From contig BSYQ01000004.1 of assembly GCA_030272585.1 (NCBI GenBank), positions 1,240,001-1,304,000 of the forward strand: 64,000 nucleotides of DNA, in the 5' to 3' direction. Source of the DNA: Bryopsis sp. KO-2023 (Eukaryota > Chlorophyta > Ulvophyceae > Bryopsidales > Bryopsidaceae). The position numbers and the translations under genes are program-made. The stretch's first letter is position 1. Every line of letters begins with the position of its first letter. Below, one piece after another: positions 1 to 11,521 of this stretch. The notes beneath the pieces were generated by a model, which was not told the DNA's origin, did not search any database, and saw nothing but the letters and a program-made list of their open reading frames with translations.

Positions 1-59
1 ATCTCGCTAATAGTTTGGTCCGAGCTTCTCCGTAAAGCTCTCCTAAACAGTGGTAGGAC

Positions 60-375
60 TTTACGGTTACGGTACCGTAAACCGTACCGTAACCTCACTC
101 CGGTCACTTACGGTTACGGTCACTCCGGTCCGGACCGGAGTGGTTTTCGTGCTCGGAACCGGACCACCGTAAATGTTATCCGTAGTACTACGGCGTCATT
201 ACGGCGGTCCGGAGCATGAAATGACGAATTTACGGTTCGGTTATCACCGTACACCGGAGCATGCCGTAAACTCACCGTAAATCAACAACCGTAGCACCGT
301 AAATCATCCACCGTAGCGCCGTAATCACGTGACCGTAACACCGTAAACCGCAAACCGGAGTCCGTTCCACCGTAA
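60..375. repeat. left subterminal TTACGG/CCGTAA array of the hAT element
   Basis: The hexamer TTACGG or its complement CCGTAA occurs many times in mixed orientation here and again at 3780-4090 on the other side of the transposase gene. Such short repeats are usually bound by hAT transposases, but binding is inferred. Confidence 0.7.
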
Positions 376-511
376 AGAGGAGTTACGGTGGGAAGCTGTC
401 CCGTCGTACGCAACCTCCCTTATAACCTAGCCACTCTCCCATCGCTAGTTTCTCCTTTGGTTTTCTACTGTCTCGCGGTGTGTTTTCGTTTTTTTCCGGA
501 GTGTGTTCAGT

Positions 512-2873
512 ATGTCGGCGACGTCGGATGTTCAGTTGATGGGCGAGGTCAGAAAGGATGCGGGGTTGCGTCCTGTCGACTACGCACCGCTGGCGACCCT
601 GGTGGTGCAGCTCGACGACGGCTCGTGGGAGGCCTATGTAAAAGGAGAAAAGGGGAAGAAAAAAGAGGACAGGCTGGTCAAGCTGAAGTGTTTGCTGTGC
701 GGACACATGTGCTCTTGGTGTAAGTATTTTGTAATTTTTTTTTTTTTCTTTTTCTGGGTTAATATTTCTGGAGTAGTTTTTTATTTTGGTGTGGATGTCT
801 GCAGCCAAGGGGTCCTACAGTGGCCTCAAGTCCCACTGCTCTGGGAGGCATGGTGTGAAAGACCATGATGTCCTCACCACTGCCAAGGGGTGGATCGATG
901 ATGCTGCGAAGGATGGGAAGGACTTCCCACTAGCAGAATGGACGTCGAAAATGGCAGCAGCAGGCCATTTGAAGCCAGGAAAGGGGGGGAAGTCAAGCGA
1001 GGACCCATCCGAGACGCTGATATCCAAGTCTCTACACCGGGTAGGTTTGTGATTGCTTGTGATGTTAATGCATGTGTTGTTGTGTTGCTGGATGCTGGAA
1101 TTTCCAGCCTGATTTTTGGGGGACTGCATGTGTTGTTGTGTTGCTGGATGCTGGAATTTCCAGCCTGATTTTTGGGGGACTGCATGTGTTGTTGTGTTGC
1201 TGGATGCTGGAATTTCCAGCCTGAATTTTGGGGGACTGCATGTGTTGTTGTGTTGCTGGATGCTGGAATTTCCAGCCTGATTTTTGGGGGACTGCATGTG
1301 GTGCTGATGTGCATGTGTGATGTACAGAATGTGCGCTACCAAGCCGGCAGTGCCGGATACAAGAGGTTCGTCAGGGAAGCGGCAAAGTGGGTGGCGAGGG
1401 ACTCCCTTCCTTTTGGGACTCCATGCACTCCAGCCTTCCTCGAGTTCGCCAGGGTGCTTGAACCCAAATGCCCAAAAGTGGATCCCAAAACCATAAAGCG
1501 CGAGATCAGTTCTGTCTACAAGAGCGAGATGGAAAGGTTGACGAGGTCCGTCCCATGGAAGGTAACCGCTTTTACGACCGACCTGTGGAAGAGTAGGACT
1601 TCATGTGAATATATAACATTCACATGCAGCTGGGTAGATACAGAGTGGGTTTTGCAGACTAGGACATTAGGATCGCATAGGTTAGAGTATACAAGCATAA
1701 CCGCAGAGGTTCTTTCGGTGGAAATTCCAAAACTGCTTCAGGGGTACTTTGGGGGGTCAGCTCAGTTAGGAGAAATGAGGCCGACCATAATTTCAGATTG
1801 TGGATCGAATATTAGGAAGGCCCTTCAAGAAGAATTAGAATTTGACTGGCTCAGGTGCTCCTTGCACATGCTCCACAATGTGGTGCAGCTGGGCTTAGGG
1901 CATATAGGCGTTATTGGGAGGGTCAATAAACACACGGCCTTACTACTAGAGGCAATAGATGTGTTGAAAGGGGTAGCAGCCCATGTACGGCGCTCCTCTA
2001 CTTTTAAAACTACTTGAAAGTAACAAACTGAACTGCAGCCCGTTATTTATCAAGTATTCATTCAATGTGATGTCTTGTTTTAGATTGGAGGCATCGAAAA
2101 CAGTGACAAGCGGGAGGGTGGTCCTGACGTTCGCGAGGATCCACAGTTTTTGGAAAGACTGGATCAGAACAAATGTGGAGGCCGTGAAGGAGGGGAGATC
2201 CCCCCCACCGAACATCCAGGCGCTGTCGCCAATTGTGTATGCCATGGTGGACAAGCTGGAGAAGGAATGGAGCGACCCGCAGCTCGGGCTGGCCTGGATG
2301 TTGTGCGCTCTTATGGATGTGTCAGTGCGGTGGCGATCCCTCGAAGAAGCGTACCTGTTTTTGCAACTGCTGCCCGACAACCAAGCTGATTTTCCTGCTC
2401 CCCAGGGGATGCTCCGGTTTGGCCCTGAGAGACTCCTCTTCCACAAGTCCTCCATGCTGAGACACCTAAGGATACTGCTTTCGGATCATGCACGTGATCT
2501 GATCGAGAAGGGGGAGATCACCGTCCAAGCCACACAAACCAAAAAAAGAAAAGGGAACATAAGCACAGTCTTGTGCAGCGATGACAGCGATGACGGTGGT
2601 GGTGGGGGTGACAGGACCTTGGCTTTGCATGAAATAGACAGATTTCTGGGTGAGAGACAGAATATGGGCAAGTGTAGTGAACCCCTGGTGTGGTGGCGGG
2701 AAAATAAAAGTCGACTTCCGATAGTCAGTGAGTTGGCTCGTCGGTATCTTGCTGTCCCAAGCAGCTCAGCTGCTAGTGAGCGTGCGTTCTCAAAACTGGG
2801 ACACATAGTGCGTTCTAGAAGGTCACGGTTATCCGATGATCACGTCACCGAGCTTTCACTTTTATCGGGCTAG
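512..2873 (+). CDS. hAT transposase, split by introns
   Basis: The gene catalyses cut-and-paste transposition of the surrounding element. Exon 1 (512-719) ends in a CLLCGHMCSW segment. Exon 2 (805-1040) supplies the His/Cys half of a BED-like zinc finger (KSHCSGRHGVKDH). The intron 720-804 (GTAAGT...GCAG) keeps frame, as does the intron 1041-1327 (GTAGGT...ACAG). Exon 3 from 1328 carries the hAT catalytic core: TAFTTDLWKS with the first acidic residue, then PTIISDCGSNI and RCSLHMLHNVV. The last exon (from about 2084 to the stop at 2873) has the hAT C-terminal dimerisation region, ending in YLAVPSSSAASERAFSKLG. The exon 3-4 junction is unresolved: a TGA at 2015 lies in frame and no strong donor precedes it, so the copy may carry one frameshift. 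The start at 512 is preferred over 503 only because the two are equivalent in frame. Confidence 0.8.
1071..1294 (+). repeat. 56-bp tandem repeat inside the second transposase intron
   Basis: Four consecutive 56-bp units start at 1071, 1127, 1183 and 1239, followed by a broken fifth start at 1295. Each contains the palindrome GCTGGAATTTCCAGC. The array sits within the intron 1041-1327 and happens to be open in one frame. Confidence 0.9.
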
Positions 2874-2997
2874 TGTGAAGAGCGGGGTTGATTGGAGGGG
2901 GGGGGTGATTCAATGGGGAAAGGGGGGAGGGGGGGGACGGGGGGGGAAGGGGGGGGAAGGGGGGGGGAAAACCAAAAAAAAAATAGAATCAAAATGA

Positions 2998-3720
2998 ATC
3001 ATCCGATGGGATGTTAATGGTTGTGACTCTGTGGGTTGATGGGCTGTTGGGACTCTGTGGGTTTTTGGGCTGTTGGGACTCTGTGGGTTGATGGGCTGTT
3101 GGGATTATGTGGGTTGATGGGCTGTTGGGATACTGTGGGTTTATAAACAGTTGGGATTCTGTGGGTTGATGGGTGGGATCATGTGAGTTAATGGTTGTGA
3201 CTCTGTGGGTTGATGGGCTGTTGGGATTATGTGGGTTGATGGGCTGTTGGGATACTGTGGGTTGATGGGCTGTTGGGATTCTGTGGGTTGATGGGTGGGA
3301 TCATGTGAGTTAATGGTTGTGACTCTGTGGGTTCATGACCTGTTGGGACTCTGTGGGTTTTTGGGCTGTTGGGACTCTGTGGGTTTATGGGCTGTTGGGA
3401 TTATGTGGGTTGATGGGCTGTTGGGATACTGTGGGTTGATAAACAGTTGGGATTCTGTGGGTTGATGGGTGGGATCATTTGAGTTAATGGTTGTGACTCT
3501 GTGGGTTCATGACCTGTTGGGACTCTGTGGGTTTTTGGGCTGTTGGGACTCTGTGGGTTTATGGGCTGTTGGGATTATGTGGGTTGATGGGCTGTTGGGA
3601 TACTGTGGGTTGATAAACAGTTGGGATTCTGTGGGTTGATGGGTGGGATCATTTGAGTTAATGGTTGTGACTCTGTGGGTTCATGACCTGTTGGGACTCT
3701 GTGGGATGTTGGGCTGGGTG
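2998..3720 (+). repeat. GT-rich minisatellite after the transposase stop codon
   Basis: A roughly 21-25 bp motif of the type GGGCTGTTGGGACTCTGTGG is repeated about 30 times with higher-order periodicity. A block containing TGGGATCATTTGAGTTAATGG recurs at intervals of about 160-180 bp. It lies between the transposase stop and the right subterminal region of the hAT element. A purine/G-rich stretch at 2890-2980 precedes it. Confidence 0.9.
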
Positions 3721-3779
3721 GGAACAAATATAAATGGTTTTACAACCACTCTGTGGATGTTTCTCCCTGTATCAGGTGT

Positions 3780-4090
3780 GACCGTAGCAACCGTAGTGAC
3801 CCGTAATGACTCCGTACATCCCGTACCGTACTTTGGCAACTACGGTGCACTACGGACCGTAAAAACAACCGTAAAAGACTGACCGTAACACCGTAATTGA
3901 CCCACCGGACCACCGTAAATTCTGACCGTAACACCGTAACCCGTAAAACCGTAAACCATAAAAAACCACCGTAACCAGGACCGTAACCAACCGTAAATCA
4001 GCCGGACCGTAACCGGAGTAAACAAGTCCGGTTACGGTACGGAGTTACGGCCGTAGTACGGTGACCGTAACCCGACCGTAACCGGACCGG
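3780..4090. repeat. right subterminal CCGTAA/TTACGG array of the hAT element
   Basis: It mirrors the left array and ends in GACCGGACCGGAGCCGGACC, close to the GGTCCGGACCGGAG run at 120-135 on the left. It supports the two arrays being ends of the same transposon. Confidence 0.7.
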
Positions 4091-4125
4091 ACCGGAGCCG
4101 GACCAAAAAATCGGCCCAAGTCCTA

Positions 4126-5892
4126 TCTCTGTCTACAATCACGCCTGAAGACCACCAAACGAACAGCTCACCACACTCGCTTGCCACCACAATTTTCCTA
4201 CTCTAATTTCGCGCCTGCTTTTTTTCGCCTGCTTTATTTTCGCGCCTACTTTATTTTCGCGCTTGCTTTTTTTTCGCCTACCTTATTTTCGTGCTTTGGT
4301 CCGCGCGCGAAAATAAGGTAGCGCGAAAAGATTTGCGTATTACAGTATACAACTTTTCCTACGTCATCGACCTCGTCAGGAATTGAACCCGACGTACGAA
4401 CCACCAGGTCTCACATAGAGCAGCGTAAAATACGACTGTTTATCAGTGTGAGTTGGCAATTCCATTCTTCCGAGTTATCATCGGAATAATCATTACATCT
4501 GGTGGCAGTACATCTGCCATGTTCTTTCTAGCTCCGTCACAGGGCGCGCCCGAGAATGATTTGACGTCATCGTACGTCTGCATGGCGCCACCGCCCGACA
4601 TTCCCGCGCCGCACAGTCCGACGGGCACGGGTTGAAGACTGAAACGCTCTCCCTTCCAACCTTGTTCGTTTCCAAAGGGGACGGAACCTCTGTCCCTTCG
4701 AGACTGATTTTGCTTGCTCCGGTTTGCGAAGGTATGAAAAACCCGAGCTACCTTCGCGACGACGAGGCTCAGACGACTGTTCGTTGGGCCAGGCGCCGCG
4801 CAGCGAAGGCCCTCTGTTCCTGAAAATTCCTTGTGAGTTCGTGCGACATTGATTGGAGGCGTCGAGGGGGAACTGAGTGAGCCACTTGGATTGGCAAACA
4901 GTTTCATCCGCATCTTTTTTTATGATTCAGCCTCTTTTTTTTTTTAACCCAAGGCCCTGAATAACTGAAAGCAAGTGGACTCCAACAGTCATAGTCAGTA
5001 GGATTTTTTCTTGTTTTTCTCAGGCACATGCTGTTGAAAAAAACTTTGCAAGGGGGTCCTGAAATAGGTTTCTATAAAGCAAAGCTACAAATGCAAAATA
5101 GCATTTCAAAAGGACCTGTGGACTTGTTCCTTCACATTCACTTTCAAAGATTAAATGATTAAATGTTTTGCTTTTAGCAAATGTATCTGTTTTCCGCTTG
5201 GTTTGAGAAGTGCTGTAATCCAACAGAGTGATGGGTATTCATGGCCTGGTGGGGACCATGCTTGTGTAGCCATTGAGTCTGTCGATTTGCCCATGTGTTG
5301 GTTCTCGTAGGTTCTCATGGTGCCTTGATAAAGCTTGCTTCTTTTGATCGCTCACCACGATTTGTGAGGTTGTACTGCCCCCAGCAAGAAGTTGCAGCTT
5401 GGAGTTGTAGCTCAATCCGACGGTCGTCGAGTTTGGAGACAACTGGATTGCCTGATTGCATTGGGGGGGGGGGGGACAGTTTTGGGAAGACTCAACTAAA
5501 ACTGTTCCCCTGTGTCTCAGCAGCTTCAGATTTCTGTGATGGGCTGAGTTCCCCGTACCAACATTTGAATTTCACCCGGATAACTTGGGTGTCCAATCTG
5601 ATCCCGATCTGTGAGCATTAAAGGTTCCCAATCATCTTCCAATTCAACACCTGGTGCACTGGGTGTGCTTGCACCTTCAGATGGGAGCTCAACATCAATG
5701 TCACAACCATCATCACACTGATCAGCTTTATCACACTGATCAGCCTCGCCTTCTCCGTCAGATAGCCCCCCTGTTGTTTTGATCCATAGAAAGTAGTTTT
5801 ATTCACAAACAAATTTGACTCGAAACTTTTTGGGCCACAAAAGGGCCACTCCACCCGAAGTCCTACCAAACTGGGGCACAAAAAGGCCACCA
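4126..5892. other. no recognisable gene
   Basis: Short reading frames occur on both strands but none shows a known domain or a convincing exon chain. A C/G-rich stretch at 4530-4870 and a 15-bp G run at 5462 are the only compositional features, apart from the hairpin listed separately. A minus-strand patch near 5240-5450 looks weakly protein-like but breaks quickly. Confidence 0.6.
4275..4324. repeat. hairpin with 20-bp arms
   Basis: CGCCTACCTTATTTTCGTGC (4275-4294) faces a near-perfect reverse complement at 4305-4324 across a 10-nt loop. Upstream, 4205-4275, the phrase TTTTCGCGCCTGCTTTATTT is repeated several times, so the hairpin caps a short tandem array. Confidence 0.8.
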
Positions 5893-6090
5893 CAACATGC
5901 AACAGACATAATTAGGGCCACTTTTGGGCCAGCAAAATTGAAAAATAATACATTGGTGGTGGATGAAGTGTAGATACAAATTAAGGCACAAAATGGCCAG
6001 TACAACATCAAACAGACATAAATAGGGCCACTTTTGGGCCAGAAAATTTGAAAAATAATACACTGGTGGTGGTGGATGAAGTGTAGATAA
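5893..6090 (+). repeat. two tandem copies of a 110-bp unit
   Basis: The unit beginning CAACATGCAACAGACATAA at 5893 recurs at 6003. It includes GGGCCACTTTTGGGCCAG and GGTGGTGGATGAAGTGTAGATA. A degenerate earlier piece containing GGGCCACAAAAGGGCCAC starts near 5830. Confidence 0.85.
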
Positions 6091-6839
6091 TGCTTGGGTT
6101 AGGCTGGGCTGAACTGGGGTCTTTCATGAGTTGTTAGTTGCAAATAAAGATATCTGGATTTTGGGATGGATGGTAGTTGGGCAGTAGAATTTTGACAGTT
6201 CTGTTTTCCTGAATTCTTGAAAATTATAGACAGCAACAGATCAGTCCAAAGGAGTTACTGGGACTGGAAGAAAGCTACAAACAAAAGCTTTCCTTTTTTT
6301 GGTTGGGTGTAAGTCTTGTGGTCATATAACCATTGCTGTAATCACTGGTGGAATTTTTCAGCAAAAGAATTAATGGGGTTGTGGGCTGTGTAGAACACAC
6401 CACAATACTTTGCGACCTCGCTTCTTTCACCGTTATCCCAATCCCAAAATGCAATCTGTAAAATGTCATCCATGGCTCGAAAAATAATCCGCTCGGAAAT
6501 GGAGCGCGCGAGGGCTGCTTCGTGGCTGATGAAGGTGCTGGAACGGCGTCGATTACCTCAGCTACGAGCGCCGCCAGTTGTGTTGCGTAGTCGTGTTGGG
6601 CGCGAGCGCGACCCTTTTTACGATGTTTTTCTTCGGGAGGGGGGGCAGTTGCGTCGTGGTGGGTGTGAAAGAATTCCAGTGCAAGGAAAAAAACGCGTGG
6701 AACCGGTGACGCGACCGGTGTCGCGTCGCTGGCGTTTTCCAGGACTGGGAGGTTTTTTGCGAACGCGCCGTACGGCGAAAGCGTACGAGCGGCGAATTCG
6801 CGAAACCCGGCATCCGATTTCGGGACCCCTGATAGGTAG
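6091..6839. other. non-coding, with a CpG-rich block
   Basis: The segment 6460-6830 is strikingly CpG-rich compared with its surroundings. It contains a minus-strand frame that is open but shows no domain or start context. It could be a promoter or first exon of a minus-strand gene now eroded, but nothing confirms this. Confidence 0.4.
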
Positions 6840-7615
6840 CATTCACCAAAGTGCCCGAAGTCAGTTTTCTTCTTTGTTTTTTTTTTTTTGGGGGGGGGGG
6901 GGGGGGTTGGTGGGAGGTATGCCATTGAGAGTTTTTTAATTTGTGCTTTCATGCATGGGATTTCAAAGACTCTGCTCGTAGAACTGCGTGGAATACAAAT
7001 AGGAACCCCAGATGGTTTCGGATCGTTGAACAAACGCGCGATGAGGATGGAGCAGAGGTGCATACGATCCTCTATATTTTGGTTTTCTGGTTTGGCTTTC
7101 TGTCGTCGAATCGAGAACCCGTATGTCTGGATCGGCGTTTCAATCAACTTTTTCCTGTGGAATTTAATGCTCAAAAATGAAGGAAATCAATTGTTGGGCA
7201 AACCAAAAAGAACAGCAAGCCCACGCAACAATCATTCCCAATCGCTGAGGACCATGAGGCAAGCAACTGGTTCGTTTTCAACAGAACCTTGTGGTGGTTC
7301 TAGGGAAGCGGGGATGTATTTTGGCCATATGCAATTTTATGTGGAACTCCTGGGCATTTTTGTTTTTCAATTTTTGGGATTGTGCTGGGTTTTTTTTTAT
7401 CGAGGAGGATGCTTGCCAGAGAGTCAATATTTCGACTCGAAGGAGCGACTGCTTCAGCCAGAACCGCACTGCGGAAGGTGAGGTGAAAGAAGTATTGAAA
7501 GAATGTCGCTGGATGGATTGTCTCCACTCTTACGAATTCAGGCTTTTGAAGCTTTTCTTTTTCAAAGAAGTTGGGGCAACAACAGGGACAATGCCTAATG
7601 GAATCGGTGCAGAGA
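6840..7615 (+). repeat. dispersed repeat, longest copy
   Basis: Parts of this segment recur inverted at 22075-22420 (matching about 7283-7615), 24685-24810 (matching about 7005-7145) and 25665-25885 (matching about 6840-7060). It starts next to a T/G homopolymer run and contains phrases such as GATCCGAAACCATC in the inverted copies. No coding domain is recognisable, so the class is unknown. Confidence 0.8.
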
Positions 7616-8053
7616 ACCGGATGTTTTTCCTTAGTGGGAGACTGAGAGATTGAAAGTTGTTCCAGTAATCCAGAAACTGCACAGAAGAGCGTCACGAAAT
7701 GCTGAATGTAGGAGCTTTGTGGCCGCTGTGTCAATGATCAGACTTAGGATACACGCTATTGCAATTGCACAATTGTGGGGCATGTCATCTTTGTTGTTGT
7801 TGGGGAGCTGATGAATTGTTTTTCAACCACCGAACTCCCATCTGGTCTGTTGGTTACGAGAACGGTTCTTGGAAGACTTGGGGTTGTAATTAACGCCAAA
7901 CCACTGCACAGTTGCCACCCGAGTGCACCTAGAAATACCCCGTCAAGGCACCAAGGTGTCACAGCTTTCATAGCTTTCTCGTTGTTTGTGAACTTTACGA
8001 GCTTTGCTTGCTCTCCGTCCAATTATTTTGCTTCAACTTTCGACGTCAACGGG
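7616..8053. other. upstream region, nothing recognised
   Basis: No repeat or gene is seen here. It would hold the promoter and 5' untranslated region of the secreted alanine-rich protein gene that starts near 8054. Confidence 0.5.
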
Positions 8054-9462
8054 ATGAATTCTCTGATGATCACCGCTCTCCATGGTGTCGTTCTTCTGAC
8101 GGCGCAATTCGCTTCTGCAGGTGGAGTTCGCAATTCTCCTTGCTGTTTAAGCCTGTTTGACTTTGCTTCTGAAAACTTAAGAGACAGTGGATCTGTTCTC
8201 AGCAAGTCGAGGACTACACCAAACGTCGTCGACTTCCTGCACTCTTTTCAGCTCTGTTAACCTTGTGGTCAAGTCTGGATCCTGCAAGGGCTGGGCTGGG
8301 GCGAGCTGTATGGTGAGTACTGTGCCCAAATTTCCACCATACGTGTTCTACAATAATCCAAACTAACTCCGTTATTCGTTTCTCTTCTCAGTCTCACGCC
8401 TCCGCTGAAGCCGAAATCCAACAAGCTGTGGACGGGTTTGCCACAAAGGACTTGTGCAAGCCAAAACAGGTGCAAGCCGCCGCCAAAGCCGTAGCAACTG
8501 CCGTGGCTACGGTTTATATTGAAGCCCTTGCGAAGGTTCGTATTCCCCGACCACCCGCCGTCATTGAAGCTTTTTAAAGTGGTTTGTTTCGCTGTGTGAC
8601 GTTTCTTGCTGTCGCAGGTCTCTTGTGATGGTCAGGGATTTGGGTGCGGTTACAGTATCGCTCGAGGAGACTCTTTTGCGACAGCATATGCCGAATCGTT
8701 CGCGAAAGCTGTTGCTGTCGCCACATCTGATGAACTGAGTGCGGTTTGCTTGGGAGATTTAAAAGCTATCGCTGTGGGATTTGCACATGCGGCTGCCCAA
8801 GCCGGGGCCAGAGCATGTGTAGCTGGAAGTGGCCAGGCAGAGTCTTTTCGATCCGAATTTGTCGACTCAGCAACAACTGCCATAGCTGAAGCAGTGGCCA
8901 TGGCAACAGCTGAGATCTGCACAGGTGCCCCATTTGCAGACCACACTCTTGAACATGTGAAAACACTAGTCTGCAAATTCACCAAGTGCATGGTTCATTT
9001 ATTTTTCTGTGTTTCTTGGCGTTGTACCAACCGTTCACTTGTTAAAAGTTGTTCAACTGCAGGTGAAATGGGCAGCACATCCGAATGTGGAATCGACGTC
9101 TCGGGTAGCACAGATGCAATCAATGTGTCGGCAGGGCTGGTCAATGATGCAGCACCAGTCACTGTGGGTGCCGCCACTGGGACATCAGAATCTTCGAGTT
9201 CCACAAGTGGTTCTCAGCTCCAAGCTTGTTTTACTTCCAAGGACTACGCCTGTTGTTTCCAGTCTGCCAGGTATACTGGTGGCACGCACTCGCAATATTT
9301 GAGTGTTGATTCATCTCAATTTGTCTGACAAAACGTTTGTGCACATTTGTTCCGTGCAGGTGCGCTCCAAATGGCCTGCGAAACGGGCCTTCCTTCGATC
9401 CAGCGCACAAGCTACTGATATTTGAGGCCACCTCGAATACACCCAAGTGCTTCTGTTATTAG
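8054..9462 (+). CDS. secreted alanine-rich, cysteine-containing protein (one module)
   Basis: I do not recognise the family, but the product is homologous to both modules of the larger gene at 26.2-28.85 kb. A hydrophobic leader is encoded from ATG 8054 (MNSLMITALHGVVLLTAQ...ASA), consistent with a signal peptide. Exons whose phases agree are 8252-8312, 8392-8535, 8618-8924, 9063-9270 and 9360-9462. They encode the alanine-rich helix region (EAEIQQAVDGF, AAAKAVATAVATVYIEALAK, CDGQGFGCGYS) and a cysteine-rich tail (QACFTSKDYACCF, ending KCFCY). The intron following the GASC motif sits where module 1 of the larger gene also has one. The link from the leader exon to 8252 is one base out of phase with the obvious donor at 8121, so the 5' end may be mis-modelled or shifted. 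The role is unknown; an extracellular or wall-associated location is inferred from the leader and cysteines. Confidence 0.7.
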
Positions 9463-10430
9463 TTACCACTGTGATGGCCTTTTTGTCCTGCTAAAAATGT
9501 CGCTGGGTATTGATTGTAATCAATCGAAATTTTATCGAGTGTAAGAAATACCGACAAAAAAGCGCTCAGGCTTGTGTCATTGGGCAAATGCTCTAGCAGA
9601 GAAATGGCCAATCACAATTCTAAACCACATCCCATCCAAAACGACAAGCCACAAAGCAAACATTCGACGCTTCAAGAATGGCCGCATGAAGCTTCTATGC
9701 CATGATAAAAATGTATACGAGTTCCCAAAAATCTTTGAAAATCTAACCAATTTATTAGCTGAACGAGATTGACCACGCTCCCAGAACTTGTTGAAGTCAC
9801 AACATCTAAAGTAAAAATGTCCAAATGGGTAGTAAGAGAAGCAAGCAAACATGATTACATGCAGTAAGAGCAATTAGGCTGGCATTCCACACATGAAATA
9901 TATCTCTTTCCAGCCGCCAGGTGCCGTCTAGACGAGAACTCCAGGCGGACTGGACGTTGGGGAATTATGAATTTGCGATCTTCCAATCTTTCTGAGATAT
10001 GAGCCCGACGAAACTATAATTTTTTTGGTAAAAGCGGCCACCAACAAGATTTATTTTGCAGAAGATGGGTCGGCTTCAACTCGAAGATACTGGAGGAAGC
10101 ATCCAGTACAATACGGTACAGCAGGAGAACTGTAACGGTAAGTTATTGGAACCGTTCGGTCAACAGCGGTGTCCAACCAACTTAACTGGTTGGGGCGCTG
10201 CGGCACATAAATATACTCCTTTTTAGACTCCAACAACCAGGATTGTGATATTGTTTTCCTTGCACTTGACGGTGAGAATTGTTCGCCCAGAATTAGCCCT
10301 GCTTTGTTCTTCTAGCAGTCTGCTTTCAGTGCGTCTTCAATCTCCTACGTCGATATCTCTGACCTGCAAAGGAATTCTCGACGCTGCCCCTGACGATGCC
10401 TGCTTTTTGCTTCAGATTCTTGCACGAACG
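9463..10430. other. intergenic, nothing recognised
   Basis: It is AT-rich DNA between two plus-strand genes for secreted proteins. No repeat, RNA gene or conserved frame is apparent. Confidence 0.5.
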
Positions 10431-11521
10431 ATGGCGCAAATGAAGTCCCTGTTGTGCGTTGCTCTTCTTCTTTCGGTGTTCATGTCTCTGGCAAAGGTAG
10501 GGTCAAAAGATATGTTTGTATTGATGCTGGTGAAGCAAATTTTCGTGTGTTGGTCTGAAAAGCAAACCCTCGCAGGCTGGAAGGTCGGGAGAAGACAATG
10601 CACCGAAAACCTCTGTACGCGAGGTGACCCCATCCTCAGGTATGAGATTGTCGTTGCGAACATTGTTCAAGTCACCGAACGCCGTTCGGTGACCGTCGAA
10701 CCGTCGTCAAAGGAAACCGGTCCGTCCTTGTAAGAAGTTCAGGTTTTCAAGTCTTGAGCTTTGTGCGGCTACAGGAAGTACGTATGTGAGGTTCTGCGAC
10801 AAGGGGTGCAGGAGTGGCTACTACTGTAAATCGTCGAGTCGAAGAATCTGTGGATACAAGAAGGGTGCGTCTCGTTCACGTTGAGAGAATTTCAGTTCTT
10901 TTTATTCGCGTTCAGCATCTCAACGTGACTTTTTTGTTGTCTTCTGAGCAGTTTGCGCCAAGCAGTGTCTGTATTACAACAAGTATCTTCAAAGCGGAAG
11001 AGGTGAGCGTGTATCTATCTTTTAAATTGATTTTCTCTCCGTTTGGGCTTGCATTATGTCGAAAGTTAACAAATTCCTCGTGCCATCCAGTTTTCAAGAA
11101 GTGTGCCAAACACAGCTCCAGAGGGGTGACGACGTGCAAGCGCGTTTATGGTAAGGGACCAGAGATGGTGCAACAATAATATCGGCTTCATCCAGCACAC
11201 GTTAAGTCTCAACATAAGCCTCTGCCTGTGCTGTCTTCAGGTTGCGGATACAAGATTTGTGTCAAGGACCCCGACTACAGGACGTACGGGCTCAACAATA
11301 GGGCCTTTCCCAAGTACAGAAACTCCGGATACCCCCACTACAAGAAATACGGGCTCAGCAATAGGGCCTTTCCCAAGTACAGAAACTCCGGATACTCCCA
11401 CTACAGGAAGTACGGGCTCGACAAGAGGACCTCTCCCAAGCACGCAAAGTACGGAGACTCCCACTCCAAGAAATACGGGCTCAACAAGAGGGCCATTCCC
11501 AAGCACACAAACTACGGTTAA
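10431..11521 (+). CDS. secreted cysteine-rich protein with a basic Tyr-rich repeat tail
   Basis: The six exons 10431-10496, 10576-10639, 10775-10864, 10952-11002, 11091-11150 and 11241-11521 join in frame to 203 codons plus stop. After the first, every junction is phase 1. The product starts with a signal peptide (MAQMKSLLCVALLLSVFMSLA). A central region has ten cysteines spread over four exons (for example RFCDKGCRSGYYCK, VCAKQC, KKCAKH, GCGYKIC). The tail has about four 21-residue units of the type YGLNNRAFPKYRNSGY, rich in Tyr, Lys and Arg. I do not recognise the family. The symmetrical phase-1 exons suggest growth by exon duplication. A structural or cross-linking extracellular role (tyrosine-rich, basic) is conjecture. 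Confidence 0.8.
11285..11518 (+). repeat. 63-bp coding tandem repeat
   Basis: Units start at 11285, 11348, 11411 and 11474, the last truncated by the stop codon. Units 1 and 2 differ at only a few positions, so the expansion is recent. A second frame of the same DNA is also open and would read as Thr/Pro/Ser-rich. Confidence 0.9.

Larger units (their letters stand above)
54..4125 (+). mobile_element. hAT-superfamily DNA transposon
   Basis: The core encodes an hAT transposase (separate entry). It is flanked by about 300 bp on each side built from TTACGG, CCGTAA and CCGGACCGG motifs in both orientations, typical of transposase-binding subterminal repeats. The boundaries are tentative. TAGGACTT at 54-61 is matched by its reverse complement at 4118-4125, which would be an 8-bp terminal inverted repeat, but I see no matching 8-bp target duplication beside it. 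The left end may therefore be degraded or lie slightly elsewhere. A long minisatellite and a 56-bp tandem repeat have expanded inside the element. Confidence 0.75.

Noticed and set aside
6275-7174. Minus-strand frame of 299 codons
   Set aside because: It crosses a poly-G/C run and the dispersed repeat, has no domain and no start or splice context.
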